64,000 bases of DNA from Poriferisocius sp965200775 (GTDB taxonomy: Bacteria > Actinomycetota > Acidimicrobiia > Acidimicrobiales > Bin134): positions 2,914,001 to 2,978,000 of the forward strand of contig OZ241383.1 of NCBI GenBank assembly GCA_965200775.1, given 5' to 3'. Numbering within the stretch: position 1 is the first letter of the stretch; each line of letters begins with the position of its first letter. The notes below the pieces were generated by a model. That model worked only from the letters and a program-made list of their open reading frames with translations, made no database searches and was not told the DNA's origin. Shown piece after piece: positions 1 through 8,393 of the stretch. Made by a program: the position numbers and the translations under genes.

Positions 1-1
1 T

Positions 2-178
2 CCAGATCGTCCCGTTGATGTGATGTTCGAGGGGGAGGAGCGCGGTGTAAATCTAATCTTGCAATTTCAACTTGACGCCCTAGAAGGAATCTACTGGTTT
101 GAGGTGCTATGTAATGAGAATCTACTTACCCGGGTACCGCTGCGGGTGGTGTACTTAAGGTCCCCCACGACTGCCTGA
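2..178 (+). CDS. C-terminal end of a protein cut by the window edge
   Basis: An open frame enters from the left edge and stops with TGA at 176-178, giving the last 58 residues of a protein. It reads as ordinary coding sequence, with an acidic start (MFEGEERGVNL) and an end containing IYWFEVL and LLTRVPLRVVY. That ending resembles the C-terminus of small beta-rich proteins grouped as DUF6941, in which a field like WFDVLLDG-LLTRVPLRV recurs. The family name is from memory and tentative. The start lies outside the window, so function and length cannot be judged. Its last 53 bases overlap the end of the opposing small gene at 126-509. Confidence 0.55.
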   Translation, partial: PDRPVDVMFEGEERGVNLILQFQLDALEGIYWFEVLCNENLLTRVPLRVVYLRSPTTA

Positions 179-509
179 TCGTCTGACTGCCGTTAAAGTG
201 TCCAAGAAACTCTCGAGTGGTCGTGCTGGCGCTGGTCATGGGTTGGATGGTCGTTGTCGAGCTGGCGGACGCAGCCAAATTGAGTTCGTTGAGCAGCTCT
301 GCCTCATCGATCAGATCGCGCTCGGCCAAGACGAGACTCAAGCAGGCGGCAAGGTCCGAATGCTTGTCCCATGTGTGCTCGACGAGCCACCGCTCGAAGT
401 TCTCAATGCCCGTCTCCCCCTCGGAAACCCTAAGGAGGTGCGAGCGGATCTCCTCATCCAGATCCCACATGTGACTTACGGTAGCCGATTGGTGCCAGGT
501 TCGGAGCAT
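126..509 (-). CDS. Small hypothetical acidic protein
   Basis: This frame encodes up to 127 residues. The first two thirds look like real protein: a charged helical stretch around residues 14-80, with MWDLDEEIRSHLLRVSEGE followed by HTWDKHSDLAACLSLVLAE. The last 45 residues are low-complexity Ser/Thr-rich and then unremarkable, so the tail could be read through a damaged end. The internal Met at residue 14 (start at 470) is an alternative start. No catalytic motif or membrane segment is visible, and I do not recognise the family. It runs convergently into the partial gene at the left edge. Confidence 0.45.
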   Translation of the reverse strand: MLRTWHQSATVSHMWDLDEEIRSHLLRVSEGETGIENFERWLVEHTWDKHSDLAACLSLVLAERDLIDEAELLNELNLAASASSTTTIQPMTSASTTTREFLGHFNGSQTIRQSWGTLSTPPAAVPG

Positions 510-511
510 CG

Positions 512-811
512 TTGAGCAGGCCAGCCCGTCGCGTCGACCCTAGTGAGATTCGTAGGATCTTCAACCGCTAGCGGCTCTACGAGAAGGTCTTGGGCAACGA
601 ACTCGGTACCGAGATCATAGCTGACCGCCCCGCGAGGCCGGCGTCAGGACTGCCTGACGGGACGAGAAGCCAAATGGTTTGGTACCTCCGACCCGACCAA
701 ACCCGGTTGGTGCTTGTGCATCAGTATCTCCTGTCTGACGGGACAATTGGCGCCTCTGGTCGTCCCGACCCGAAGCGCTTGGTGCTCGATGATGAGGTCA
801 TCTTCTGTTAG
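512..811 (+). pseudogene. Small conserved-looking gene with an in-frame amber codon
   Basis: From TTG at 512 the frame reads MSRPARRVDPSEIRRIFNR, then TAG at 569-571, then RLYEKVLGNELGTEI and on to a TAA at 809-811. The residues on both sides of the stop fit one continuous helical protein of about 99 residues. The C-terminal part (VLVHQYLLSDGTIGASGRPDPKR split by no gap) looks like a well-conserved compact fold, possibly a small toxin or nuclease-associated protein that I cannot name. Alternatively translation restarts at TTG 590 and yields a shortened 73-residue protein. The upstream frame being sensible favours a nonsense mutation. No partner gene is obvious. Confidence 0.45.
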
Positions 812-887
812 GCGGTGACGGCCTGGGGTCGCCGGTAGTAGGCTTGGCTTCGTTGGGTGCGGGGGGGCGTGGGTAGGCTCGCTCGAT

Positions 888-2084
888 ATGGGCGACAAGA
901 TCACGATTGGAGCCGACGGCACTCTAAACGTCTCCGACAACCCGACTATCCCGTTCATCGAAGGCGACGGGACCGGGGTGGATATCTGGCCGGCCGCCAA
1001 GTCTGTTCTTGATGCTGCTGCTGCCAAGCACGGTCGCACCATCGACTGGATTGAGGTGCTGGCCGGGGAGAAGGCGTACAACGAGACCGGCGACTGGCTC
1101 CCCCAGGACACCATCGAGAAGTTCACCGAGTACGTCATCGGCATCAAGGGCCCTCTGACCACTCCGGTGGGGGGCGGCTTCCGCAGCCTCAACGTGGCGA
1201 TCCGCCAGATCATGGACCTGTACGTGTGCCTTCGCCCGGTGCGCTGGTTCACCAACGTGCCGTCGCCGGTGAAGAACCCCGAACTGGTGGACATGGTGAT
1301 CTTCCGGGAGAACACCGAGGACATCTACGCCGGTCTCGAGGTGGAGGCCATGTCGCCGGAAGCGGCCAAGCTCCGCTCCCTGCTTCACGACGCCATGGGG
1401 TGGGACATCTCCGAGGACGCCGGAATCGGCATCAAGCCGGTGTCCAAGGAAGGTTCGCAGCGGCTCCAGCGGGCGGCGCTGAAGTACGCCGTGCGGCGGG
1501 ATCGCCGACGGGTTCACTGGGTTCACAAGGGCAACATCATGAAGTTCACCGAGGGAGCGTTCCGCTCCTGGGGCTACGAGCTGGTGCGGGAGGAGTTCTC
1601 CGACGTGGCCGTGGGCTGGGACGACTGCGACGGCGACCCCGGCGATCGGATCCTGGTGCAGGACACCATCGCCGACATCGCCCTTCAGCAGGTGCTCACC
1701 CGGCCGGCGGAGTTCGATGTGATCGCAACCATGAACCTCAACGGCGACTATCTCTCCGATGCCCTGGCTGCTCAGGTGGGCGGCATCGGCATCGCGCCGG
1801 GGGCCAACATCAACTACGTGACCGGTCACGGCGTTTTCGAGGCCACCCACGGCACCGCACCCAAGTACGCCGGGCTCGACAAGGTGAACCCTTCATCGGT
1901 TCTGCTGTCCGGTGCTCTGATGTTCCAGCATCTGGGCTGGGACGGTGTGGCCGAAGACATCACCAAGGCGGTGGAGGCCACCATCAGCGAGAAGATCGTC
2001 ACCTACGACTTCGCTCGGCTCATGACCGGAGCCACCGAGGTCAAGTGCTCCGATTTCGCGTCGGCCATCGTCGACCGGCTCTAG
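888..2084 (+). CDS. icd: NADP-dependent isocitrate dehydrogenase
   Basis: Catalyses oxidative decarboxylation of isocitrate to 2-oxoglutarate in the TCA cycle, in the cytosol. The 398-residue protein has the family start IPFIEGDGTGVDIWPA, the substrate-binding block GGGFRSLNVAIRQ around residues 96-108 (Ser100 corresponds to the phosphorylatable serine of Escherichia coli Icd), and the HGTAPKYAG block near residue 325, whose Lys-Tyr pair is the NADP-specificity signature of the E. coli type. Length is slightly below the usual 410-420. The ATG at 888 is preceded by only a weak ribosome-binding site. mdh follows 69 bases downstream, so the two TCA genes are probably co-transcribed. It ends with TAG, which argues against amber recoding in this genome. 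Confidence 0.95.
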   Translation: MGDKITIGADGTLNVSDNPTIPFIEGDGTGVDIWPAAKSVLDAAAAKHGRTIDWIEVLAGEKAYNETGDWLPQDTIEKFTEYVIGIKGPLTTPVGGGFRSLNVAIRQIMDLYVCLRPVRWFTNVPSPVKNPELVDMVIFRENTEDIYAGLEVEAMSPEAAKLRSLLHDAMGWDISEDAGIGIKPVSKEGSQRLQRAALKYAVRRDRRRVHWVHKGNIMKFTEGAFRSWGYELVREEFSDVAVGWDDCDGDPGDRILVQDTIADIALQQVLTRPAEFDVIATMNLNGDYLSDALAAQVGGIGIAPGANINYVTGHGVFEATHGTAPKYAGLDKVNPSSVLLSGALMFQHLGWDGVAEDITKAVEATISEKIVTYDFARLMTGATEVKCSDFASAIVDRL

Positions 2085-2153
2085 TCGCACCACCCCGACT
2101 GCCCTCCCGGGCTCGGACGACCCCCAAGACCTGACCACAAAGGAGACCGGAAG

Positions 2154-3140
2154 GTGAGCGACCCAAAGCGAGTGGCTGTGACCGGAGCAGCCGGGCAGAT
2201 CGGCTACAGCCTCCTGTTCCGCATCGCCAGCGGGCAGATGCTCGGCCCCGACGTGCCCATAGTGCTTCACATGCTGGAGATTCCGCCGGCTATGGGCGCC
2301 CTCAACGGGGTGGCGATGGAGCTGGATGACTGCGCTTTCCCTCTGTTGTCCGGCAAGGTCTGCACCGACGATCCCCTCGAAGCGTTCGACGGTGTGGACT
2401 ACGCCCTGTTGGTGGGGTCGTGGCCCCGGGGCAAGGGCATGGAGCGCCGCGACTTGCTGGAGGCCAACGGTGCGATCTTCACCGCCCAGGGACGGGCGCT
2501 GTCCGCCGGTGCGGCCGATGACGTTCGGGTGTTGGTGGTGGGAAACCCGGCCAACACCAACTGCCTCATCGCCATGAACAACGCCGACGGCATCTCCGCC
2601 GAGCGGTTCACCGCCATGACCCGCCTCGACCACAACCGAGCGGTAGCGCAGCTCTCGGGCAAGCTGGGGGTGCCGGTGAGCGATGTGAGCCGGATGACCA
2701 TCTGGGGCAACCACTCGGCCACCCAGTACCCCGACCTGTTCAACTGCCGGGTGGGGGGCCAATCGGCTGCCGAGGCGGTGGGCGACCAAGCATGGATTGC
2801 CGACACGTTCATCCCGGCGGTGCAGCAACGTGGAGCGGCCATCATCGAGGCTCGGGGCTTGTCGAGCGCCGCATCGGCGGCCAACGCCGCCATCGACCAC
2901 GTGTACGACTGGGTACACGGCACTGCTCCGGGTGACTGGGTGAGCATGGCTGTGTCCTCCGACGGCTCCTACGGCGTACCCGAGGGGTTGGTTTCCTCGT
3001 TCCCCTGCACCACCGCCGGGGGAGAGTGGTCGATTGTGGATGGCGTGGATTTGAACGACTTTTCCCAGGCTCGACTGGATGCCACGGTGGCCGAGCTGGT
3101 GGAGGAGCGCGACACGGTGGCCGAGCTGGGCCTGATCTGA
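2154..3140 (+). CDS. mdh: Malate dehydrogenase (NAD)
   Basis: Interconverts malate and oxaloacetate in the TCA cycle. The 328-residue protein shows the Rossmann motif GAAGQIGYSL near residues 11-20, the mobile-loop arginines in PRGKGMERRDLL, the substrate arginine in MTRLDHNRA and the catalytic His in IWGNHSATQYPD near residue 187. It is of the cytosolic type found in Actinobacteria. GTG at 2154 follows a good Shine-Dalgarno sequence (aaggagaccggaag). The loop reads VGSWPRGKG where many homologues have VGARPRGPG, but the catalytic residues are kept. It lies directly behind icd. Confidence 0.95.
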   Translation: MSDPKRVAVTGAAGQIGYSLLFRIASGQMLGPDVPIVLHMLEIPPAMGALNGVAMELDDCAFPLLSGKVCTDDPLEAFDGVDYALLVGSWPRGKGMERRDLLEANGAIFTAQGRALSAGAADDVRVLVVGNPANTNCLIAMNNADGISAERFTAMTRLDHNRAVAQLSGKLGVPVSDVSRMTIWGNHSATQYPDLFNCRVGGQSAAEAVGDQAWIADTFIPAVQQRGAAIIEARGLSSAASAANAAIDHVYDWVHGTAPGDWVSMAVSSDGSYGVPEGLVSSFPCTTAGGEWSIVDGVDLNDFSQARLDATVAELVEERDTVAELGLI

Positions 3141-3199
3141 CCGGTCGGCCGGGTCGTCCCCTCCCGGGCCGGGCTGTAGAAACTTTGACTTGATTTATC

Positions 3200-3221
3200 G
3201 GGCCGGTTCGACGGCCGGCCC
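3200..3221 (+). terminator. GC-rich hairpin between mdh and the riboswitch
   Basis: Perfect 7-bp inverted repeat (GGGCCGG at 3200-3206 and CCGGCCC at 3215-3221) with an 8-base loop. It sits 60 bases after the mdh stop and just before the cobalamin riboswitch. There is no T-run after it, so it is at best an atypical terminator that separates the TCA genes from the B12 operon. Confidence 0.35.
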
Positions 3222-3234
3222 GAGCCCGGGTATC

Positions 3235-3385
3235 GGCTATGCTGCCGGGCGGCGTAGAGGCGAAGTCCGGTTGGAATCCGGCACTGTCCCGCAACGGTGA
3301 ACTGGAATCAGGGTTGATGGCCAGTAAGTCCGGTCGAGCTGTGCGCTGAATCAGCCATAGCCCCGAGGAGGGTTGGCTTGAGAGC
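3235..3385 (+). promoter_or_regulatory. Cobalamin (adenosylcobalamin) riboswitch
   Basis: The leader of the B12 operon carries the cobalamin riboswitch core: the B12-box-type stretch TCCGGTTGGAATCCGGCAC then TGTCCCGCAACGGTGA at about 3265-3300, followed by the paired AGTCCGGT element near 3327. Spacing and order match the family. It is placed directly ahead of btuF and the cobalamin assembly genes, the classic target set. It is expected to shut the operon down when adenosylcobalamin is abundant. The exact 5' and 3' limits are approximate. Confidence 0.9.
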
Positions 3386-3386
3386 A

Positions 3387-3436
3387 GGTACCTGCTGATC
3401 GAGCTTCCGGTCCTCGATCCACAGGAGGTACCAATG
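3387..3436 (+). promoter_or_regulatory. Probable translational expression platform of the riboswitch
   Basis: GGTACCT at 3387-3393 is exactly complementary to AGGTACC at 3426-3432, which covers the end of the Shine-Dalgarno sequence AGGAGG (3423-3428) just before the btuF ATG at 3434. Between them lies a separate 7-bp hairpin (GATCGAG / CTCGATC). Pairing would hide the ribosome-binding site, while the competing palindrome GCAGGTACCTGC (3384-3395) would free it. This is read from complementarity only. Confidence 0.45.
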
Positions 3437-4489
3437 CCCATAGTCCCCATCCGAAACCTCACCTTTCGCGTTGTCGTAGCGTTCCTGCTCGCATTCGCCC
3501 TGGTTGCCGCCGGGTGCGGGAACGACGACGCCGGTCCGGAGGCAGCCAGCGTCGCGACCTCGGCACCGACGGTGGCCGCGACTTCGGCACCAACGGAGGC
3601 ACCCACCGAAGCCGCGACTTCGGCACCTACGGAGGCTCCGACCGAAGCGCCAACCGAGGCTCCGGTTCCTGAACCCACCGAGGCCCCAACCGAGGCTCCG
3701 GTTCCCGAGCCCACCGAGGCGGCGCCCGAGCGCCCGCAGCGCATTGTGTCGCTGTCGCCCACCGCTACCGAAACGCTGTTCGCCATCGGCGCAGGCGAGC
3801 AGGTGGTGGCGGTTGACAGCTTCTCCTATTACCCGCCGGAAGCCCCGGTCACCGACTTGTCGGGCTGGGACCCCAACGTGGAAGCGGTACTTTCTTACGA
3901 GCCCGATCTGGTGGTGATCGCCAACGACTCCAATGACTTGATGGCCGGCCTCGACGCTGTCGGGATAGAGGTGCTGTTGAGCCCGGCTCCGGCGGACTTC
4001 GATGACGGCTACGCCTCCATCATCAGCATGGGAACCGCGGTCGGGCGCGCCGATGAGGCGCAGGAACTGGTTGGCAACCTGGAGTCCGAGATCGAAGCGG
4101 CGTTGGCCTCGGCGCCCGACTCCCCTGCGCGGATCTACCACGAGCTAGACAACACATACTTCTCGGTCAGCTCGTCCAGCTTCATCGGCGCGGTGTATTC
4201 CGCCATGGGTGCCATCAACATCGCCGACGAGGCCGATCCCGACGGTTACGGATACCCCCAGCTCACGCAGGAGTACATTGTCGAGGCCGATCCCGAGCTG
4301 ATCGTCATCACCGATCTGTTGGGCTACGCCGCCGAAGATGTCGCTGCTCGCCCGGGCTGGGGCGAGGTGTCCGCTGTCCGCAACGGAAACATTGTGGTGG
4401 TCAACGCCGACATTGCGTCCCGGTGGGGGCCGAGGCTGCCTCAGTTCATCAACGCGGTGGCCGAGGCCCTGCGAGCGGTGGTCGAGTAG
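3434..4489 (+). CDS. btuF: Cobalamin ABC transporter substrate-binding lipoprotein
   Basis: Captures cobalamin or other corrinoids outside the membrane and delivers them to the BtuCD permease. The 351-residue protein starts with a lipoprotein signal (hydrophobic residues 9-24, lipobox AAGC with Cys28). A long Pro/Thr/Glu-Ala repeat linker follows at about residues 38-98 (repeats of APTEAPTE and PVPEPTEA) that should act as a flexible tether. The class III binding domain runs from about residue 100 and begins PQRIVSLSPTATETLFAIG, typical of BtuF. The gene is first behind the cobalamin riboswitch, with a strong Shine-Dalgarno site, and is followed 8 bases later by btuC. The repetitive linker makes small indels likely between strains. 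Confidence 0.9.
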   Translation: MPIVPIRNLTFRVVVAFLLAFALVAAGCGNDDAGPEAASVATSAPTVAATSAPTEAPTEAATSAPTEAPTEAPTEAPVPEPTEAPTEAPVPEPTEAAPERPQRIVSLSPTATETLFAIGAGEQVVAVDSFSYYPPEAPVTDLSGWDPNVEAVLSYEPDLVVIANDSNDLMAGLDAVGIEVLLSPAPADFDDGYASIISMGTAVGRADEAQELVGNLESEIEAALASAPDSPARIYHELDNTYFSVSSSSFIGAVYSAMGAINIADEADPDGYGYPQLTQEYIVEADPELIVITDLLGYAAEDVAARPGWGEVSAVRNGNIVVVNADIASRWGPRLPQFINAVAEALRAVVE

Positions 4490-4497
4490 GCCCCACG

Positions 4498-5595
4498 ATG
4501 GCCGAGACATCCCTCCCGGCGACCGCGGTGCCCAACGACGCCACCGCCGACCCGGCGGTACGGCGGGCATTCGGAATGTCGGCCACCGCCGGGTTGTCCG
4601 GCCTGGCGGTGCTGGTGGCGGTGGGGCTGCTCAGCGCCACCACCGGGGCCGCCGGCCTGCCGGTGAGCGGGGTGTTGGCTGCCCTCTTCGACTGGGTTCC
4701 GCTGGTTGGACTGGAGTCGTCGCTGTCCACCACCCATGAGAGCATCCTGTTCGAGATCAGGCTCCCCCGGATGGTTCTGGGAATGCTGGTGGGGGGAGCT
4801 TTGGGCGTGGCCGGTGCTTCCTACCAGGGGGTTTTCCAGAACCCGCTGGCCGATCCCTACCTTCTCGGGGTGTCGGCCGGGGCGGGGTTCGGTGCAGTGC
4901 TGGCGCTGGGGTTCGGCCTCGACCTGGGCTGGGGCCCGTTCGACACGGTGCCTGCCGCGGCCTTTCTCGGCGCGCTGATTGCGGTGGTGGCGTCGATGGC
5001 AATCGCCCGGGGAGGGGGATCGTCCCCGGCCACCCTGCTTTTGGGCGGTGTGGCCATGGCCGCCCTGTTCTCGGCCGCGCAGACGTTCGCCATCCAGCGA
5101 TTGAGCGAAACCCGTTCCCGGGAGGTGCTGTCGTGGCTCTTCGGACAGCTCAACACCACCGGCTGGAAGCAGGTGTCGATCCTTCTGCCCTACGTCGCCA
5201 TCTGCGGCATAGTGCTGTTCGTACACCGGCGCCATCTCGATGTGCTGCGCGTAGGCGACGACGAGGCTCGCTCGCTGGGGCTCGACCCGGCACGGTCCCG
5301 GCTCGTGGTTATCGTCGCGGCATCGCTCCTCACCGCCGCAGCGGTGTCGGTGAGCGGTTTGATCGCCTTTGTCGGCCTCGTCGTCCCCCATATCGTCCGC
5401 CTTGTGGTGAGCCACAGCTACCGGGTGATCGTGCCGCTGGCCGCTCTGGTAGGAGCGGCGTTTCTCGCTTTCGTGGACATCGGCGCCCGCACCCTCCTGG
5501 CCCCCTCGGAGCTGCCGGTGGGGGTGATCACCGCCTTCGTGGGAGCGCCGTTCTTCGCTCTCGTGTTGTGGCGCGAACGATGGAAAACCACATGA
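4498..5595 (+). CDS. btuC: Cobalamin ABC transporter permease (FecCD family)
   Basis: Integral membrane subunit of the corrinoid importer. From ATG 4498 it has 365 residues and about ten hydrophobic segments. Family landmarks are RLPRMVLGMLVGGALGVAG near residues 84-102, QNPLADPYLLGVSAGAGFG, the ATPase-contacting loop with LGLDPARSR, and GLIAFVGLVVPHIVRL. The longer frame to 4423 would overlap btuF by 67 bases and lacks a suitable start context, so ATG 4498 is chosen. Neighbours btuF and btuD complete the transporter. Control is through the upstream riboswitch. Confidence 0.92.
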   Translation: MAETSLPATAVPNDATADPAVRRAFGMSATAGLSGLAVLVAVGLLSATTGAAGLPVSGVLAALFDWVPLVGLESSLSTTHESILFEIRLPRMVLGMLVGGALGVAGASYQGVFQNPLADPYLLGVSAGAGFGAVLALGFGLDLGWGPFDTVPAAAFLGALIAVVASMAIARGGGSSPATLLLGGVAMAALFSAAQTFAIQRLSETRSREVLSWLFGQLNTTGWKQVSILLPYVAICGIVLFVHRRHLDVLRVGDDEARSLGLDPARSRLVVIVAASLLTAAAVSVSGLIAFVGLVVPHIVRLVVSHSYRVIVPLAALVGAAFLAFVDIGARTLLAPSELPVGVITAFVGAPFFALVLWRERWKTT

Positions 5596-5604
5596 GGTCG
5601 CTTG

Positions 5605-6501
5605 ATGCTTAAGCTCTCGACGCAAAAAACGGCTGAGCCCACTGCAGAGGCCCCGTTGGGCCCGAGCCAGGGGGTTGAGGCCCCCACCGGTGTTCCATCG
5701 TCCCTTACCTGTCGCGACGTGCGGGTGTCGTTCCGGGAGCAGGAAGCAGTCTGCGGGATAAGCCTCAAGCTGCAATCGGGAGAATGGCTCGGCATCATCG
5801 GCCCGAACGGAGCGGGCAAGTCCACCTTGTTGCGGGCCATTGCCGGGCTAACCGGCTATCTCGGAACGGTAGAGAAAAGCGACGGTCGGCCACCGGGGGC
5901 CACCGACATCGCCATGGTGCCGCAGTTCCCGGTAATGCCCAGGGGGATGACCGTGGCCGAGTACGTGCTGCTGGGACGCACATCCCACCTCGGGTGGCTG
6001 GCCAGCGAATCGCAAAACGACCGGGAAATCGTGTCGATGGTGCTGCGCCGCCTCAACCTCTCCGTCTTTGCCGACCGTTGGGTTTCCACCCTGTCGGGCG
6101 GAGAGGCCCAGCAGGTAGTGGTGGCCCGAGCACTGGCCCAGCAATGTCCGGTGCTGCTGCTCGACGAGCCCACCAGCGCCCTCGATCTGGGCCACCAGGT
6201 GTCGGTGCTGGAACTGGTGGACGATCTGCGGCGCACCGAGGGTCTCAGCGTGCTGGCTGCCATGCACGACCTGAGCGCGGCGGCCCGGTTCGCCGACAGG
6301 CTCATTCTCATCAGCCACGGCCGGATCGTGGCCGAGGGGACCGCAGCCGAGGTGCTGAGGTCCGACCATCTGTCCGAGGTTTACGCCACACCGCTTACCG
6401 TTCAATCCATTGACGGTGAGCTGGTGGTGTTGCCCGCTCCTCGCCGCCGATCCCGGACCCGAGCCCAAATCCAACCGAGCACAACCAAGGAGATCACATG
6501 A
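5605..6501 (+). CDS. btuD: Cobalamin ABC transporter ATP-binding protein
   Basis: ATPase of the corrinoid importer. The protein of about 298 residues shows Walker A GPNGAGKST near residue 66, the Q-loop at VPQFPVMPRGM, the signature LSGGEAQQVVVARAL, Walker B VLLLDEPTSALD and the switch His in MHDLSAA. There are about 30 extra N-terminal residues before the ABC fold. TTG 5602 or ATG 5605 are both possible starts. The final TGA overlaps the ATG of cobO (ATGA at 6498-6501), indicating translational coupling and one transcript. Confidence 0.92.
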   Translation: MLKLSTQKTAEPTAEAPLGPSQGVEAPTGVPSSLTCRDVRVSFREQEAVCGISLKLQSGEWLGIIGPNGAGKSTLLRAIAGLTGYLGTVEKSDGRPPGATDIAMVPQFPVMPRGMTVAEYVLLGRTSHLGWLASESQNDREIVSMVLRRLNLSVFADRWVSTLSGGEAQQVVVARALAQQCPVLLLDEPTSALDLGHQVSVLELVDDLRRTEGLSVLAAMHDLSAAARFADRLILISHGRIVAEGTAAEVLRSDHLSEVYATPLTVQSIDGELVVLPAPRRRSRTRAQIQPSTTKEIT

Positions 6502-7076
6502 GTACAGAAACAGGCACCCCGCACGAAGAGCGCCCCTACGACCGATCGGAATTGCGCACGGCTCCCTCGCTGGTGCTGGTGAATACCGGGGACGGCAAGG
6601 GAAAGTCCACTGCGGCGTTCGGCACAATCCTGCGGGCCGTGTCCCAGGGCTGGCCGGTGGCGGTGGTGCAGTTCCTCAAGAGCGGCGACTGGAACACCGG
6701 CGAGGAGAAGGTGTGCCGGGAGCTGGGCGTGCAGTGGTTCTCCGCCGGCGACGGGTTTACCTGGGATTCCGACGACCTCGACGAGACGAAGGCCAAAGCG
6801 GTGGCAGCGTGGGAGTTCTCGGCCGAGCTCATAGCGGGGAGCGAGTACCGGCTCGTGGTGCTCGATGAGGTGAGCTACGCCATGACCTGGGAATGGATCG
6901 ACGCGGCCGAGGTGGCAGCAGCGCTGGGGTCGCGCCCCGAGCGGGTCAGCGTGATCCTCACCGGTCGGGACATGGCCGACGAGGTAATCGAGGCCGCAGA
7001 TACCGTGACCGAGATGGTCAAGGTGAAGCACGCTTTCGACAACCAGATCGTGGCCAAGAAAGGCCTTGACTACTGA
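6498..7076 (+). CDS. cobO: Corrinoid adenosyltransferase (CobA/CobO/BtuR type)
   Basis: Transfers the 5'-deoxyadenosyl group of ATP to the cobalt of cob(I)yrinic acid a,c-diamide or cobinamide, the step that makes the adenosyl form. The 192-residue protein has the atypical P-loop GDGKGKSTAAFG near residues 32-43, VVQFLKSGDWNTGE, and LDEVSYAMTWEWID for Mg-ATP binding, then the C-terminal EVIEAADTVTEM block. All are diagnostic of the BtuR family. It sits between the importer and the nucleotide-loop assembly genes, so imported incomplete corrinoids can be adenosylated directly. Confidence 0.94.
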   Translation: MSTETGTPHEERPYDRSELRTAPSLVLVNTGDGKGKSTAAFGTILRAVSQGWPVAVVQFLKSGDWNTGEEKVCRELGVQWFSAGDGFTWDSDDLDETKAKAVAAWEFSAELIAGSEYRLVVLDEVSYAMTWEWIDAAEVAAALGSRPERVSVILTGRDMADEVIEAADTVTEMVKVKHAFDNQIVAKKGLDY

Positions 7077-7146
7077 CCGGGGGAGCATTGACCGGGCACG
7101 CGTTCGCAGGCCGACTCCCAACCGGGCCGATGGACGGCGAACCGTC

Positions 7147-7653
7147 GTGATCGTCCTGGTGCTGGGCGGCACCCGTTCGGGCAAGTCGAAGGTGGCCGAA
7201 TCGGTGGCCGCTTCCCTCGGGTCGAGCGTCACCTACGTGGCCACCGCCGCCGTTGATCCGTCCGACGCCGACCACGCCGCCCGGGTGGCTGCTCACCAGG
7301 CACGGCGGCCCGAGACTTGGGACACCGTGGAGTGCGAGGCTCCCGGTGACCTGCCCCTATTCCTGGAGGAGATCGACGGCCCTGCGGTGGTGGACTCCCT
7401 GGGGACATGGCTGACGTTGCACCCCGACTTGGAAGTTGATACCGGACACCTGCTGGCTGCACTCACCAGGCGTGCCAACCCCACCGTGGTGGTGTCCGAG
7501 GAGGTGGGGCTGGCGGTCCATCCCACCAGCGAGCTGGGGCGCCGCTACGTGGATGTGCTGGGAGAGTTGAACCAGCAGGTCGCCGCAGTGGCCGACCGGG
7601 TTCTGCTGGTGGTGGCCGGGAGGGTTATCGAACTGCCGGAAGGCGAGCGGTGA
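7147..7653 (+). CDS. cobU: Adenosylcobinamide kinase / guanylyltransferase
   Basis: Phosphorylates adenosylcobinamide and then transfers GMP to form adenosylcobinamide-GDP. Walker A is GGTRSGKSK right at the N-terminus, and the guanylylated-histidine region AAHQARRPETW lies near residue 45. GTG 7147 gives 168 residues, close to the family norm. The frame is open back to 7066, overlapping cobO, but that extension (27 residues) precedes the normal N-terminal beta strand and is probably not translated. The stop overlaps the GTG of cobS (GTGA at 7650-7653). Confidence 0.9.
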   Translation: MIVLVLGGTRSGKSKVAESVAASLGSSVTYVATAAVDPSDADHAARVAAHQARRPETWDTVECEAPGDLPLFLEEIDGPAVVDSLGTWLTLHPDLEVDTGHLLAALTRRANPTVVVSEEVGLAVHPTSELGRRYVDVLGELNQQVAAVADRVLLVVAGRVIELPEGER

Positions 7654-8363
7654 GACGCCCGGCGCTTATGTCGGCGGCGGCGTTCCTCACCTTGGCCGGT
7701 CGGGGACAGCCTCCCCAGCCCCGGGCCCTATGGTGGTTCCCGATTGTGGGGGCCGGCATCGGGGGGATTCTCGCAGCCGTTCATTGGGGCGCGGGAGAGC
7801 TGTGGCCCCCGCTGGTGGTGGGGGTGGTTGTGGTGGCCGCCGATCTCACCATCACCGGCGGCCTCCACCTGGACGGGCTGGCCGACAGCGCCGACGGCCT
7901 GCTTCCCCACCTCAAACGGCAGCAGCGGCTTGAGGTGATGAGCCGACCCGACGTTGGGGCATTTGCCGTTGCCACGGTGGTGGTGGTTCTGGCCGCTCGA
8001 TGGGCGGCACTGGGAGTTGACGGGGTGGACTGGTGGGCGCTGGTGCCCATCTGGGCCCTGAGCCGTACCGTGGTGGCGGTGATACCCGCCGTGGTGCCCT
8101 ACGCCCGTCCCGGAGGGTTGGCCGAACCGTTTCTGGAGGGGGCCCGGTGGTGGCCGGCCCTTTGGCTGGTACCCGCGGTGGCCGGGCTGGTGCTGTTCGA
8201 TGGAGTATCCGGTGGGGTGGCCGCTGCTGCCGGGGTGGCCGTAGCTGCCGGGGTGGTGGCGCTGGCCTGGCGCAGGCTGGGCGGGTTCACCGGTGATGTG
8301 CTCGGTGCGGTGGTGATAACGGCGGAAACCGCGGCACTGCTGGCCCTGGTGGCCAACCCATGA
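7650..8363 (+). CDS. cobS: Adenosylcobinamide-GDP ribazoletransferase (cobalamin synthase)
   Basis: Membrane enzyme that joins adenosylcobinamide-GDP with alpha-ribazole (or its phosphate) to make adenosylcobalamin (phosphate). The 237-residue protein is strongly hydrophobic with several transmembrane helices. It carries the conserved acidic block GGLHLDGLADSADGL near residues 70-84 followed by MSRPDVGAFAV, characteristic of CobS. GTG start at 7650 overlaps the cobU stop. It works with cobT, which lies directly downstream. Confidence 0.93.
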   Translation: MRRPALMSAAAFLTLAGRGQPPQPRALWWFPIVGAGIGGILAAVHWGAGELWPPLVVGVVVVAADLTITGGLHLDGLADSADGLLPHLKRQQRLEVMSRPDVGAFAVATVVVVLAARWAALGVDGVDWWALVPIWALSRTVVAVIPAVVPYARPGGLAEPFLEGARWWPALWLVPAVAGLVLFDGVSGGVAAAAGVAVAAGVVALAWRRLGGFTGDVLGAVVITAETAALLALVANP

Positions 8364-8393
8364 GCCCGCCGCAGGTCTACTGCCGCACTCCTG

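Noticed and set aside
4441..5775. Long minus-strand open frame across btuC
   Set aside because: Composition is rich in Gln, His, Gly and Arg with no protein-like motifs; it is the shadow of btuC and btuD.
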